64,000 nucleotides of DNA from Cytidiella melzeri (lineage: Eukaryota > Basidiomycota > Agaricomycetes > Polyporales > Irpicaceae), in assembly GCA_022592445.1 (NCBI GenBank), contig JABYQR010000004.1:62001-126000 (forward strand). Direction: 5' to 3'. The position numbers and the translations under genes were made by a program. This document shows positions 49,423 through 60,230 of the stretch, piece after piece. Every line of letters starts with the position of its first letter. The stretch's first letter is position 1. The notes under the pieces are model-generated. The model had not been told where the DNA came from. It saw only the letters and a program-made list of their open reading frames with translations, and did no database searches.

Positions 49423-50393
49423 CTACCTGCGATGGGTGCAGCAGCTAGATTCATCGATAGTAAACAAAGTGTCGCATCCTCTTCAAATATTAGGGACTCA
49501 CCTGATCATGTATGGTGTCAGAGATGCGGCAATGGTTGCGAATGCGGCCCAGGCGAGAAGGAGTTCGAATTTATACGGAAACAGTGATACCCAGGGGAAC
49601 TTCAGTGCCGTTGGGTAGAGGCTCAACCCACCCATTGATATCCTGTGATTTCTTGATGATGACAGTCCAAATGACGACTCCGATGAGCAACAACACACTC
49701 GCAAGCAGTGCGAAAACAGTGGAGAGTAGGAAGCCAAGGGCATGTTTAATGAGTCCCATCAGCTTTTGATTTCAATCGTCAATTGACAATGAACCAATTG
49801 CTAATGTAAAGAGGGCCAAAGCCACGGCTAATGATTCCAGAAGCAAGAGGTAGTATGCGCCTCGAGAGAAATCACCAAGGTAAGACGAGTTGGTGAAAGT
49901 CGTGTCCGGGATGAAGGAGTTTGTCAGGCCTGTATAGTCGGACGGCACATCGCCTACAAATGCTTGGTAAATTGCAGCCTGGTAGGTTTCTAAAATTCGC
50001 AAGTGCGGACTGTCGCATAGTACTTGTTGCAACGCCACAATTGCCTGATGTTGCGTCGTTACAATGGATAGGGGCAGGCACTTGGCAATTCAGGATCTCC
50101 AAGATAGTATGTGCAAGCCTGAATCTCGGTCAGACTTCGACACAGACACGCGTAGGAGACCTCGGCATGGGACAAATTCCAACATGCGTTTGGAAAGAAA
50201 AAGAGAGAACTGCGCCAAAATGGTTGCTTTCATACGCCCGTTCACTTCTTGTATCTGCTCGTTTTCTCCAAGTTCATATCGACAATCGGAAAGCTGGACG
50301 TCATGTTGCCAGTGAGACTTTCGCAGTGGCGGCGGCGGCAGCCAGGATTGATCGGATGATGTTTGTGCTTATTAGGAGCAGAAGCTGAGACAT
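49423..50393 (-). pseudogene. Broken SUR7-like four-helix membrane protein
   Basis: Remains of a membrane protein can be followed from about 50393 to a stop at 49423. An outer loop with Cys residues (IQACTYYLGDPELPSACPYP) is joined through a 53-nt intron to PHLRILETYQAAIYQAF and a glycosylatable loop, then helix 2 (YYLLLLESLAVALALFTLAI), helix 3 (FLLSTVFALLASVLLLIG) and helix 4 (LLLAWAAFATIAASLTPYMI), with a last exon adding SCCTHRR. Two lesions stand in the way: an in-frame TGA at complement 49772-49774 between helices 2 and 3, and a one-base shift near 49576 between GITVS and YKFEL. No intron of credible length removes either without deleting a helix. The N-terminal exon (ATG at 50393) is uncertain. 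Sequencing error is an alternative. Confidence 0.6.
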
Positions 50394-50820
50394 GCCTTTT
50401 GCGGAACCACCACAGGACGCGAAAGTATTTTGCTGTTGATTATCTAAAAACTGTAGACAACATTGCGTGAAAAATTCTAGATTAGTCTACCAGCGTCGGA
50501 CAGACTAATACGCTCCGAGCACCGCTAGCTTACAGACCTATTATAAGGCAGAACAAACAGAACAAAATAACGAAGCAGCACAGTTCAGCCACACAGCGGG
50601 GAGCGAAAGGAACAAATACAGGTCAAAGATGCGTAAATGCAGGTAATGGATGGTGGCACCTGCGCCGCATGTGCTGGTCACCTAAAGATGGATGGTGAGA
50701 AACAGTATGGATGTTGCTACGACATGGTAATAGCAAATATTGACGATGTTGAGACGCGAAGGCAGAGCATAAATTATGCCTTTGAAGCCGGAATATGCAA
50801 GTTGATGGCTAATTTCGCGA
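50394..50820. other. Intergenic, no gene seen
   Basis: 427 nt between the RhoGEF stop and the start of the broken gene. One plus-strand frame of about 100 codons (from 50637) runs into the RhoGEF exons and is not supported. Confidence 0.4.
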
Positions 50821-53800
50821 TCAGCAGGAGCCCACGGAGCCTAAATGTAAATGACACACCTCTGAACCACGTGAGAGCATCAGACGTTGACGGAGCATCG
50901 AAATACAGAATGGCCTTGTTGTCCACCAAACGGAGAGCTACCGGAATATAAGTGTGCCGATCGAAGCCGGCAGTGAGTCAATGAAAACTTACCGTTACCG
51001 TGTACAATGCTCGCTGGTTGGGGTAAGGTCTGCATCCGCAGCACAGCCCAAAGGTCAACCTGCGAATGAGGGTCCTGACCCTCTGAAGGATCCCGACAGA
51101 GCACCAGGAGGTCATTACAGAGCACACCCATAAGTGAGCGAGGAGTCAACTCCGGCGACAGACATTCCACTTGAACGGTCGATGCATCGCCCTTCGAATC
51201 GATCACTTCAAATGAAACCGTGGCCTTACGCACGACCCTTGTGAGATGTAGGGAGCCATCCAGGATGAAGCGACTACAGAGAGGATTCAATCGATGCTCC
51301 CAAAAAACAAGCAAACAAGCACTGACCGATGAGGTTGTACCAAGGGGCTAGGGAACCTCCCACGTATCCGTGCCTGCCAGTTCACGAGCTTCCGACGGTT
51401 CTCAGCCTCACGTTTGCCTTCATTCATGTTGTTTGCGAGGGAAGAAATCTCTCCGAGTGCCTTATCGAGGGGATCTTCCATGTACTCGTACTGAGGCGGG
51501 CATATTCTGATAAGCTCCTCAAGCTGTGAAAACAATGAAGTCAATCAATGCGATGCAAATATATGAAGCCTTGGACGCACGAGAAGACGATAACGCGGAA
51601 TACGCTGAACAGGAAGCAGAAGATAGCCTTCAAGATTAAGTTGCGAGTGTCGAGGGTTCATGCGACAACGTTTTAAGTACTGCTTGATTCGTTTTTTCTG
51701 ACTTGACGTCAATGGTGTAGAGTCATTGGACGCACTACCAGAGCCCGGCATGGACCCAGGCGCTGCTGCTGCGGACATGTTCAACCCAAGGCCAACGAGC
51801 TGTGCAGTGCTTGAGCTCGGGGACAGGGCAGCAGCAGCAGTATTCGGTCTGTCCGAAACCCAAGCCTTCAGCCGCTGGACCGAATTATCAAAGTTGCTGC
51901 AAAGTGTCAGTACAGCAATTGAAACATGTAAGCCAATGAGCGTACTTAATATAGGTGGAATACATCTTCATGAAAGCCGCATGCGAGACAAACGTGTGTG
52001 CAACTTGCCGTGCCACGCTCAGCGACGTCTTACCATCGGCATCGATCAAGTCGAGATCAGAAGGTGGATGCATAAGCGGCTCTGCAGCTCTTTCGAGTGA
52101 GGGCAGGAAGCTCTCCTTGTGGAATTGGAACAAAGCTTCCAGACCACTGAAGACAACCTTCCGCTCCGCTAATGGCACTGCAGCTTGAGCAGTTCCGCTG
52201 AGAACGTTTACTGGCGCGGCGGCAGGTTTAATGTAGATATCAACGAGTTCTTGCAAGCCCTTGACATAGGTTCGCTCGGTTCTGCACACGAGTGAGTCGA
52301 ATGGAATTCCATGAAGTTGGGTCTAACACTCACTCGACGATCTCCCTCACTACCCTCTGGCGCTTGCGTTTATCGTCCTTCCAATGACGTTCTTCTCCCC
52401 CTCCACTACCATTGCTGTCTGTTGTAGCAACAGTAGCGACACTGTTCGTTTGAGTGGTAGCCCCACTTCGAAGACCCAACCGAGAATCGATAGATCGCAG
52501 CTGTGAGAGGTCAGACACCGAGGAGGTAGACAAGGAAGACAGCGAGCTCTCAGATGGTATGCGCCCCGTTTCAACCACTGTTGGCCGACGAGACCGTGTA
52601 CCCTGAGGTGAGTCTGCAAGCCCTCCATACATACTCATAGGATTCGTCTGGGTCAAACCGAGGTCGTGCATGTCCTTCAAGTAAGCCATGACCGAACGTA
52701 AAGCTCGTGTGCGGGCTTCCTTGGCTTTCTCTTCTTCGCGTCGCTGCTGCTGCTCCAAGTCTGGGACAGGGCTCGGTGTCGACCGACTTGGCTCGTCAAC
52801 GTCGTCTGTACCGTTCGTTACCTGCACGGCTGGTACAAATGCGGAGGCAGCTGGCACCGATACATCTATGGGCAAGAAACTTCTGCGCTTGGTAGTACGA
52901 GGAGTCGGGCCAGGCGGGAGTAATGTCGGTGAGAGAAGATTCGTGGAAGCAGGCGGAGGAGGATTAGGAGCAGGAGCAACGTCAAGGAAAGAGTTGTTGA
53001 TAGTAGGTGAGAGGCTGACGGAAACTTCAGGGACAGGCGGGGGCGGAGGAGATCGTGGAGATCCTAAGAGATCAGAGGAACCCTTCTTGGACAATGATGG
53101 GGATGGGGACATGGAGCCTGAATGCAATAGAGCGCCCGTTGTAGATATTCGCACATCGATCTGTGGTGTCGGCGATAGACTTGTTCCAGCGGATGAGACA
53201 GACCTCGCTATAGTAGGTGGTCGGGAATGGGACGACGATTGATGTCGCGTCTGGGGCGTACCAGAGCGCGAAGGAGGGTCAGATCGCATCTTGCCCATCG
53301 ACATTTTCTTCAGGAACCCCCACTTCGTCGACTTCGACTCCTCCTTCTCCTTTGGGCGCTTCTCTGGTGAATGCCGACTCTCTCGCTTTTGCTTCGACAC
53401 TTGGGACCCCATGTTCAAAGAAACAGGGTTCACGGAAGGGGAAGGCAGGGGTGGGGCCTTGGTGATACTCTCGGCCTCGTCTGCTGAAATTTCGTCCCAG
53501 ACTGTTCTATCTACTGTGGGCCTGGTGCGCGTGCTGCTTACTGACAACGCCGATGACACGCCCAGACTGGCAAATCGTTTCGGTGGCAATGAATGCTCTT
53601 GCGGCGATGATGACAGCAAATTAGTGCTCGAAGCAGAAGTTGCATAGTGCGAAAGTGCAGGACGCTGCGGCGAGGACGTCGCAGAACTGATGGTCGACAT
53701 TGTGGTTACAGGACTCCTGCGCAGCTCTCCTGCGCTCTTCATCCTGCGGACCTCGCGATCTGCGCTTTCTGCAGTCGCGGCAGTCGGTGATACTATGCCT

Positions 53801-55930
53801 CCCTTGGTGGGCTCAACAGCATACGACTTGGTCAGATTCCGATTTTTGTCAAAATAGGCTTTATTCGGCGCCGTACGCGTCCGCGTAAGAGTGGGGGATG
53901 GAGATCCAGCTGGATGCATCACCATCGGAGCTGTAGCCGACCGTGACATGGGAGGAGCGCGGGGCACGATGGTATCCTCATCATCGACAGCCTCGAGAGC
54001 CCTGTCTCGTTCTGGCCAGGCTGCATCGGAGAGATCATCGACATCAGTGGCTGTAGTGCTAGGAATACTTGCAATACTGGCCGATGGAAGAGGGAAGATG
54101 GGGGTAGAGGGAGGGTAGAGTGGGCTCATAGGAACTTTCGCTAGCAATGGATCCACCAAAGCCTTCCATGGACCTAGGAACGGATTGCCGTCGACCAATA
54201 ATGTTTCCAGAGACGGCAGAAGGCACAACCAACTCGGAAGGGAATTCATTTTGTTCCGACGTATACTCAATGAATGAAGCTTGTCCAGTGCACTGAGGGC
54301 TGGAGGGAGCGTGCTTAATCCAGTCGAATCGGCGATTAGGACGCGCAGGGAAGTCAGACCAGCCAGAAAGAGGGGAAGCGCTCGAATAGGATTGGACGCG
54401 ATGTTCAACTCTTCCAGGCACACACAAGCATGAAGGGCCGGGGGAATTGCGCCAAGAAAGTTGGCAGAGATGTCAAGGCAAAGCAGAGTCGTGGCAATGG
54501 GTGGGATAACACTGGACAAAAACGCTGGAACAGCGTTTGGGGTGCTCGAAGAACCAATTAAGAGGTGGGTTGTACCTGCAACAACAAGCATACGGACACA
54601 TTGTTTCATGAGCGACCACGCGGAGTGATGCAAAGCCCTCGCCAGCCTACACACCTGAGTTCACCTGTAGCTGCGCGATTGGTAGGCCTTCTCCTCGCAC
54701 AATGATCCCACGCCCTTCTTCCGCTACCATCATCGCGCTGGTGGCCTGCTCTTCTTCTTCTTCTCCATCTCCGATGTCTTCTTCAGCCAGAAATCCGTCG
54801 TCATCCGTTTCATCTTCGCTTGTGAGACCTATTTCGTCCTTTTCTTCGACGGTTTCCCAATTGTTATCGAAGTTTATGGTCCCTTGTAACGCCGGACCCC
54901 CAAAATCCAGCCCTGAGTCAATCCTCCCGTTGACGAGGGACGACGAGCGTGATCGGGAGCTCTGCGTGTACGACCAGCGTTGTTCCTCGGGTATTGCGAC
55001 GCGACTTTGCAACGAAGCCGACGGAGTTTTCTCTCGAGCGAGAAGTTGTGCAACATCCTCCGTAGATATACCCATGTTCGCATTCGCTTCGTCTCCACCT
55101 AGTGCCACATGTACGTGCCCAAAATCTCCGGAACGAGCGTAGCTGGTGTACGCAGAAGACCTCGTGGATGCGGAAGAGGAGTCCGCAGACGAGAGTGTCG
55201 GAGTAGAAATGCCATGCTGCCAGTTGCGCGGCTTGTATGGGTAAGGATCAGGATACTGAGAAGGATCAGGGAGATTGGGCAGCTTGGGTGATCTCGTAGA
55301 GTCGGGTTGGTCAGAGTCAGACATGAAAGACTCGTCTTCCGAGGTCTTGCGAGAGACAGAGCGAGAACTAGAGTCTGTGATCACGGAAGGTGGATGCTGT
55401 CTAACGGAAGGCGAGTCTACTATGTAAGCACTGGAGGGGGAAATTGGCGCGTCGGAGTTGTCTTCGCGGTCCGTGGACCAGGAGGCTGAGGTGAGCAGGG
55501 TGGATGGGACAGGTGCTTGAGGTCGCAGAGACATGGCTAGGGTGCGGGGGGTGAGGGGAGAGGGAGGCAGAGCAGCTGATGGGTTTGCTTGCAGGTAGGC
55601 GAGGTCTGAGACTAAAGACGAAAGATTGTCAACGCCAGCTTAACGACAGACAGTGAAGGCGGCCGTAAGGAGGGACGGGTGTATACGAGAGATAATGTCG
55701 GACGGCAAACAGAGGACGACGGGGACGGCGACGACGACGACGACGAGAGAGAACGATTGAGGGAGAGGGAGGCAAATGTGTCGGGGAATTTCATATCCAT
55801 TAATAATGCAAATATCATTATTGACGGCGGCAATCCTCAAACATGAAAGTCACTGCAACCGCAACGACCAAGACACACGGCAGAGCTGCAAATCTCACTC
55901 ACCCTCGGACTCCCTTTGCTCGTCGGCCAT
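50821..55930 (-). CDS. LRR-containing RhoGEF (LRR, DH and PH domains)
   Basis: Nine exons (55930-55903, 55611-54655, 54575-52334, 52281-51946, 51896-51581, 51523-51327, 51273-50993, 50937-50860, 50840-50821) give 1484 residues, every phase matching. A short first exon (MADEQRESE) joins to VSDLAYLQANPSAALPPSP. After ~340 disordered residues lie about five leucine-rich repeats (LLCLDISANFLGAIPPALHA, LEELNIASNPIRALP, LHSLSIRRNKMNSLPSWL). A Ser/Pro-rich linker of ~580 residues follows, then a DH domain from about 1076 (ETERTYVKGLQELVDIYI ... LLPVQRIPRYRLLLEELI) and a PH domain (RFILDGSLHLTRVVRK ... ALTWFR). DH-PH proteins load GTP on Rho/Cdc42 GTPases in cell polarity. The LRR part may bind a partner or Ras-like GTPase. 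Confidence 0.92.
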
Positions 55931-56429
55931 GTCTTTCCGGGCGATGAAGAGGGTCGTGCTTGCGCATGCGCGATGGTAGTAATCGTCCTCTTGCTACTCA
56001 GGAGGTCCCGCATGTGACACCAGGTTTCGATGGCGTTGCGCAGCTCAAACAGTGCCTTGAAGATACAGCAGTGATGGGCAACAAAGTGTAAGGTGTGTAT
56101 AATATATCACCGTAGTACCCTGAACCATAGCCTGTGCCTTCTGGCACAGCTACGTTGCACCTAGCTCACTCTATGTAATTTCGCAGTTCTCGGATGCCTA
56201 GCTCCTTCTAGTACTCACCCAGAGTTCATCGATATACTCAACGGCAGCTGTGGCTCGTTGCTGGGATCACTGCCTGCCTGGCGGTCATCTCAGATGTTTT
56301 GTGGAGCAGCTGATCCGCCCTCATGTCGACATCCGTATGCAGGCGTGTCTCTTTGCTGTCCTACAATGTATGTTACCCGCTAATTTCCTACTTTCTTAGC
56401 TTGAGCTTAACCCGCTACACTAATCTGCT

Positions 56430-56549
56430 CGTCAGGAAACAAAGATTTGTCTACCCGAGGCTACCCGTGGCTACCAACAGCTCTAGAACAACTTTGGAAA
56501 GCTCCATGGCAGCTGGTAGCTCGCGTAGACAAGTTGTTGTTTCCTGATG
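56430..56549. repeat. Hairpin (inverted-repeat) element A
   Basis: The 120-nt segment begins cgtcaggaaacaa and ends ttgtttcctgatg, so its ends are inverted copies. Pairing continues inward, with ttgtctac...cgag...ctacc on the left matching ggtagctcgcgtagacaa on the right. No open frame inside is convincing. Confidence 0.75.
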
Positions 56550-56615
56550 TTTGCCGTCGGTGATGCGCATCTGTCCGCTGCCAATCTCTGCATCAACCAA
56601 ACACTCCGAGAAATT

Positions 56616-56713
56616 CATCAGGAAACAATGCGAAGGCTACCCGAGCTCTCAGCTGCTACAGAGTGCTCCGGAGAGCTCCGTAGCTGCCGGAGACTTCGTT
56701 TTGTTTCCTGATG
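56616..56713. repeat. Hairpin (inverted-repeat) element B
   Basis: The 98-nt segment begins catcaggaaacaa and ends ttgtttcctgatg, perfect 13-nt inverted ends. Pairing continues inward through cgaag/cttcg and the central cagctgctac / gtagctg and gctccggagagc parts. It shares its ends and the inner ctacccgag with element A, in the same orientation. Confidence 0.78.
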
Positions 56714-57169
56714 TTGTGTCTAGTGAGCGCGGATCAAGATTGTAACCCGTTATTGGCTGTGAATGTTCCATCTCCCGTCCGCAGCTGACAATGGTTAACG
56801 CCACAAAGCTGAGATGCCACCTCTCAAGGCATTTTTACTTCAACCAGGAGGTAGTATATTCCATCTCTTTTCATGTCTATACCATACGCCCAGACAAATT
56901 TGCCATGGGAGACTCTGGCTCCACATTCACATCTTCGCTTCGTTGCTGCGGATGTATCGATCTACGCAAACTATGCTACCCGAAGTTACCAACATCGTCG
57001 AAACCCTCACACGAGAGATTAAAAAGGTCGTAAACATAATAATATATCGTGTCATGGTACACAGTCATACAGACATGAACGAGCGACTTTATCGTGTGAA
57101 CGGCAGTACACCATTTAGACAAATCAAGAGTTCGAATTCGGTAATGCGTTTCAGAGTTGCTCTGATTTT

Positions 57170-59396
57170 TTACATCTGTGAAGAGGGAAGTAGCATCAGC
57201 ATCGCGTAGTAGACTGAAGCCCACGGCGAACAAGCAAGTAACTCACCAGCCAGGCCCAGAACTGCTCCATCTTATTACGAGGAGGAGGCTCGTCGTAAGT
57301 GGAAGCTTCGATCTCGGCGATGTTGGAGACGAAGTCCATATCGTGGGGTTTAACAGGACCCCTCTTGAACCAGAGCCTCGCGCCGATGTACAAAATGGGG
57401 AACGTGACGAAGGGGAGATAGTTGGTGACGAATGTGGCCACGTCCCAGTTACCCTTCAAGAATACAGCCCATCCGCTGAACTAAAAGAGGATCATCGTGC
57501 GTTAGCAACGGTATGGAGGATACTCCGTGGACAAATCTACTCACAAAGCAAATGACCAAGCACATGACGACCACGTACCAAGCAGCAAATGGCTGCAGCC
57601 TTGTCCAGTAAGGGAGCTTTCTGCGGTCAAATCCTTGCGCCTTCATGCCAGCGTAGAAGCGAGTGTACGTGAGACCGATACCGAACCAGGTCATCAAGCC
57701 AGCAATCGAAGTGACTGTGAACGGATTGTGGTCAGATACATTCCACGCGTGAGGACATCGGGAGACTTACGATTGGCGAACCAGCCGAAAACCTTGCCAG
57801 ATCCAGAGTTGATGCCCATGAAGGCCAAGGTTCCGAAGAGCGAGCAGAAGATTAGGGAAACGTAAGGGAGACCGGACTTGGAGGCGATCTTGAATACCTT
57901 CGGCGCATTGCCAACCTTAGCAAGACCATCTGATCGTAGCATAGACATGAGTGAACCGTAACTAATGGCGGACTTGTTGAATAAACTGACAGAGAGCACG
58001 AGAGGAGGTGTACAAGTCACTTGACGCGGCGGACCATGCAGAAGTCAACAAGGCGGCGTTGATGATCTAACAGAGCGGCATTTGTCATAAGCATCGCTGT
58101 CGTGATAGTAAAATGGCAAAGACATACCGAAGGCAAAACCTTGATACCAGCATGGTTGATAGCAATGACGAATGGCGACGCGGCAGCGTTCGAGACCGAC
58201 AAGTTGAGACCGGGGTCGTTGGATGGTACAAGAAGGCCGATGACAGTGACTCCTCCAATGTAGAATAGCAGGATACGGACGTAGACACGACGGATTGCCT
58301 TCGGTAAGCTCTTGCGGGCGTTCTTGGCCTCTCCTGCAGCGATCTAAGATGGTGATTGTCAAGCTGGCTGTGCCCGTAGCAGTAGGGGAGCTTCACTTAC
58401 AGCGACAATTTCTGTGCCGATAAAGGAGAAGGCAGCCTGAGTCATGACAGCCCACCATCCGAGGAATTGACCTTTCGCGCCGGAAATGCCGCCGTAATTA
58501 TTGAAGGGGCCAGGGTGTTTCCAGTAACGGAAACCGAGACGGTCATGGTTAGGACCGCCACCCAAGTCGAGGACGATGCCGAGAATGATAAGTCCAGTGA
58601 TCGTGAGGACTTTGATAGAGGCGAAAATAAACTCGGCTTCACCGTAGGCGCCTAATAGAGAGCTCTGAGACAAAAGCCGCGAGATATCAAATTGCATACT
58701 TACCTGCGCCAAACATGTTGATGCCAACCACGACCACCATGCAAATCGTTATCCAAGCCGCGTTATTCACTGAGAAGAGTAAAAGACCGTAAGTTTTGGC
58801 ACGAGACTTGTAGGCACGCAGTACGGCACCTGATTGGTTCCAGTAGTTGATGAGGACTGCAGCTGCACTGAGCTCCGCCGGCAAGATGATAGTCCAGTTG
58901 TACCAATAGTTCCATCCCTGAGAGGGACCTGATATTAGCACGAGACCGAAACAAGAAAAAACGAGCTTGAGCTCTTACCATAGCAAAGGCGAAGCCGGGG
59001 TCAACAAATCGTTCCGCGAGAGCGATGTGTCCACCAGGAATAGGAAGGTATGCGATCATTTCTCCCAGCGAAATCATCACGCAGTATGTGACCGTTCCCA
59101 TAGCCGAGTAACCAAGCAAGAGACCGATAGGACCGCCATGCCTCAAAGCGTTAGCAGTGCCGAGGAAAAGACCAGTACCGATGACACCACCAATACTGAG
59201 GAACAAAGGTGTTGAGGATAAGCGTAGATAGGTTCAACGCCGCCAGTACTCACCTGATCATGGCTATGTGCCTCGACTTGAGCTGTCGCTGCAGCTGGCC
59301 AGCTTCAGCATGTTTGCCTTGGTAAGACGAGTCATCTTGTGGATAGACATTGACTTCGTCGGTGGTTTTCTCGGTGTATTTCTCCAAGTCAGCCAT
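57170..59396 (-). CDS. Amino-acid permease (APC superfamily, fungal AAP/YAT family)
   Basis: Plasma-membrane proton-coupled amino-acid transporter. Ten exons (59396-59254, 59195-58979, 58917-58704, 58651-58401, 58343-58128, 58066-57991, 57929-57771, 57714-57545, 57480-57247, 57175-57170) give 561 residues. The first ~45 residues are cytoplasmic. About twelve hydrophobic helices follow, starting with the signature SIGGVIGTGLFLGTANAL. Other family marks are GEMIAYLPIPGGHIALAERF, FSFIGTEIVAIAAGEAKNARKSLPKAI and SSRALYGLAKVGNAPKVF. The tail EQFWAWLM ends with Met-stop in a 6-nt coding exon. A TATA-like tatata lies at about 59463, 65 nt before the ATG. The transported amino acid cannot be told. 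Confidence 0.95.
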
Positions 59397-60230
59397 GACT
59401 GGAGTCGAAAAAGGAAGGGGAAAAGGAGGTTCTGAGTGTATACCTCGCGAGTCTCAAGGCTTTATATATTCGCTCCAACGATGATGGCGGTGTAATCTCC
59501 ATGGCATTCTAGTGCTGTCCACAAGATGTGACTCGATCACAAACAAACTCCTGAGACCATGATAGCGGGATATATTCGAGGTTCGTAGTTGCTTGCTGAT
59601 GGAGTAGAGCGCCAGCCGCGTGTTTGAAATTGGAGTACTTGGCGACTAGCATGCAATTTTGCACTCACACAGAGTCACATCGCTGTGCTGTGGCTGATAC
59701 GGTGCATGCTGCTCAATTCGCACTAGTTTGTTCCGTGAAACTCTATGGCGGACCTTGCGACCGTGTGCCTTTGGTAGGAGATTGAAATGGCATTCGTCCA
59801 GCACTGCTACTGCGATGGCATCAAAATTACAAACAGGAGAAAGAATACCTGAGACTCAACGAGCCGACTTGTCACCTGAAGGAGCTGCAGCCACCAAGTG
59901 GCACATCAACCGCAGGATGCACTGGTTTTACTTTGGATCTCAAACGACCATAATGGACGTTAGACGTGAAGATTGCTGGAAGGTTTCACAGCCGAATCGG
60001 ACACCTATAGGTCTGCTATTATAGTTGAAGTGGTGGACGAGGTGAATAAAAACTTACCCTCCAAGGGATGTACTACAAGCCTACAAGCTAGGACGTTGAT
60101 AAGAAGCTGCTGGTTTGGGAGCAACTTAGAGGATATATGATTCTATCAGGCAATCATGTCTAAATTGAGAATCATGCGCACAGATCTACAACGTAGGCTA
60201 AGATCTTGTGCCAAGGCCTGGTGTGTCGGA
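59397..60230. other. Intergenic, no supported gene
   Basis: 834 nt between the permease promoter and the next gene's 3' end. A plus-strand frame at 59728-60024 (98 codons) has no recognised features and no matching exons, so it is not called. Confidence 0.4.

Larger units (their letters stand above)
55931..57169. other. Intergenic region holding two hairpin elements
   Basis: 1239 nt between the RhoGEF start and the 3' end of the permease. Apart from the two inverted-repeat elements listed separately, I see no gene; open frames such as 56323-56547 overlap those elements and look random. Confidence 0.45.

Noticed and set aside
52688..53242. Plus-strand frame antisense to the RhoGEF linker
   Set aside because: It mirrors the Ser/Pro-rich codons of the sense gene, giving Gly/Asp/Arg runs; no independent support.
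55534..55536. ATG at 55534 as the start of the RhoGEF
   Set aside because: The frame stays open upstream to an acceptor at 55612, and joins in phase to ATG 55930 through a canonical gtgagt donor, so this Met is internal.
59728..60024. 98-codon plus-strand frame
   Set aside because: It has no recognisable domain, no exon partners with good splice sites, and an amino-acid make-up typical of random sequence.
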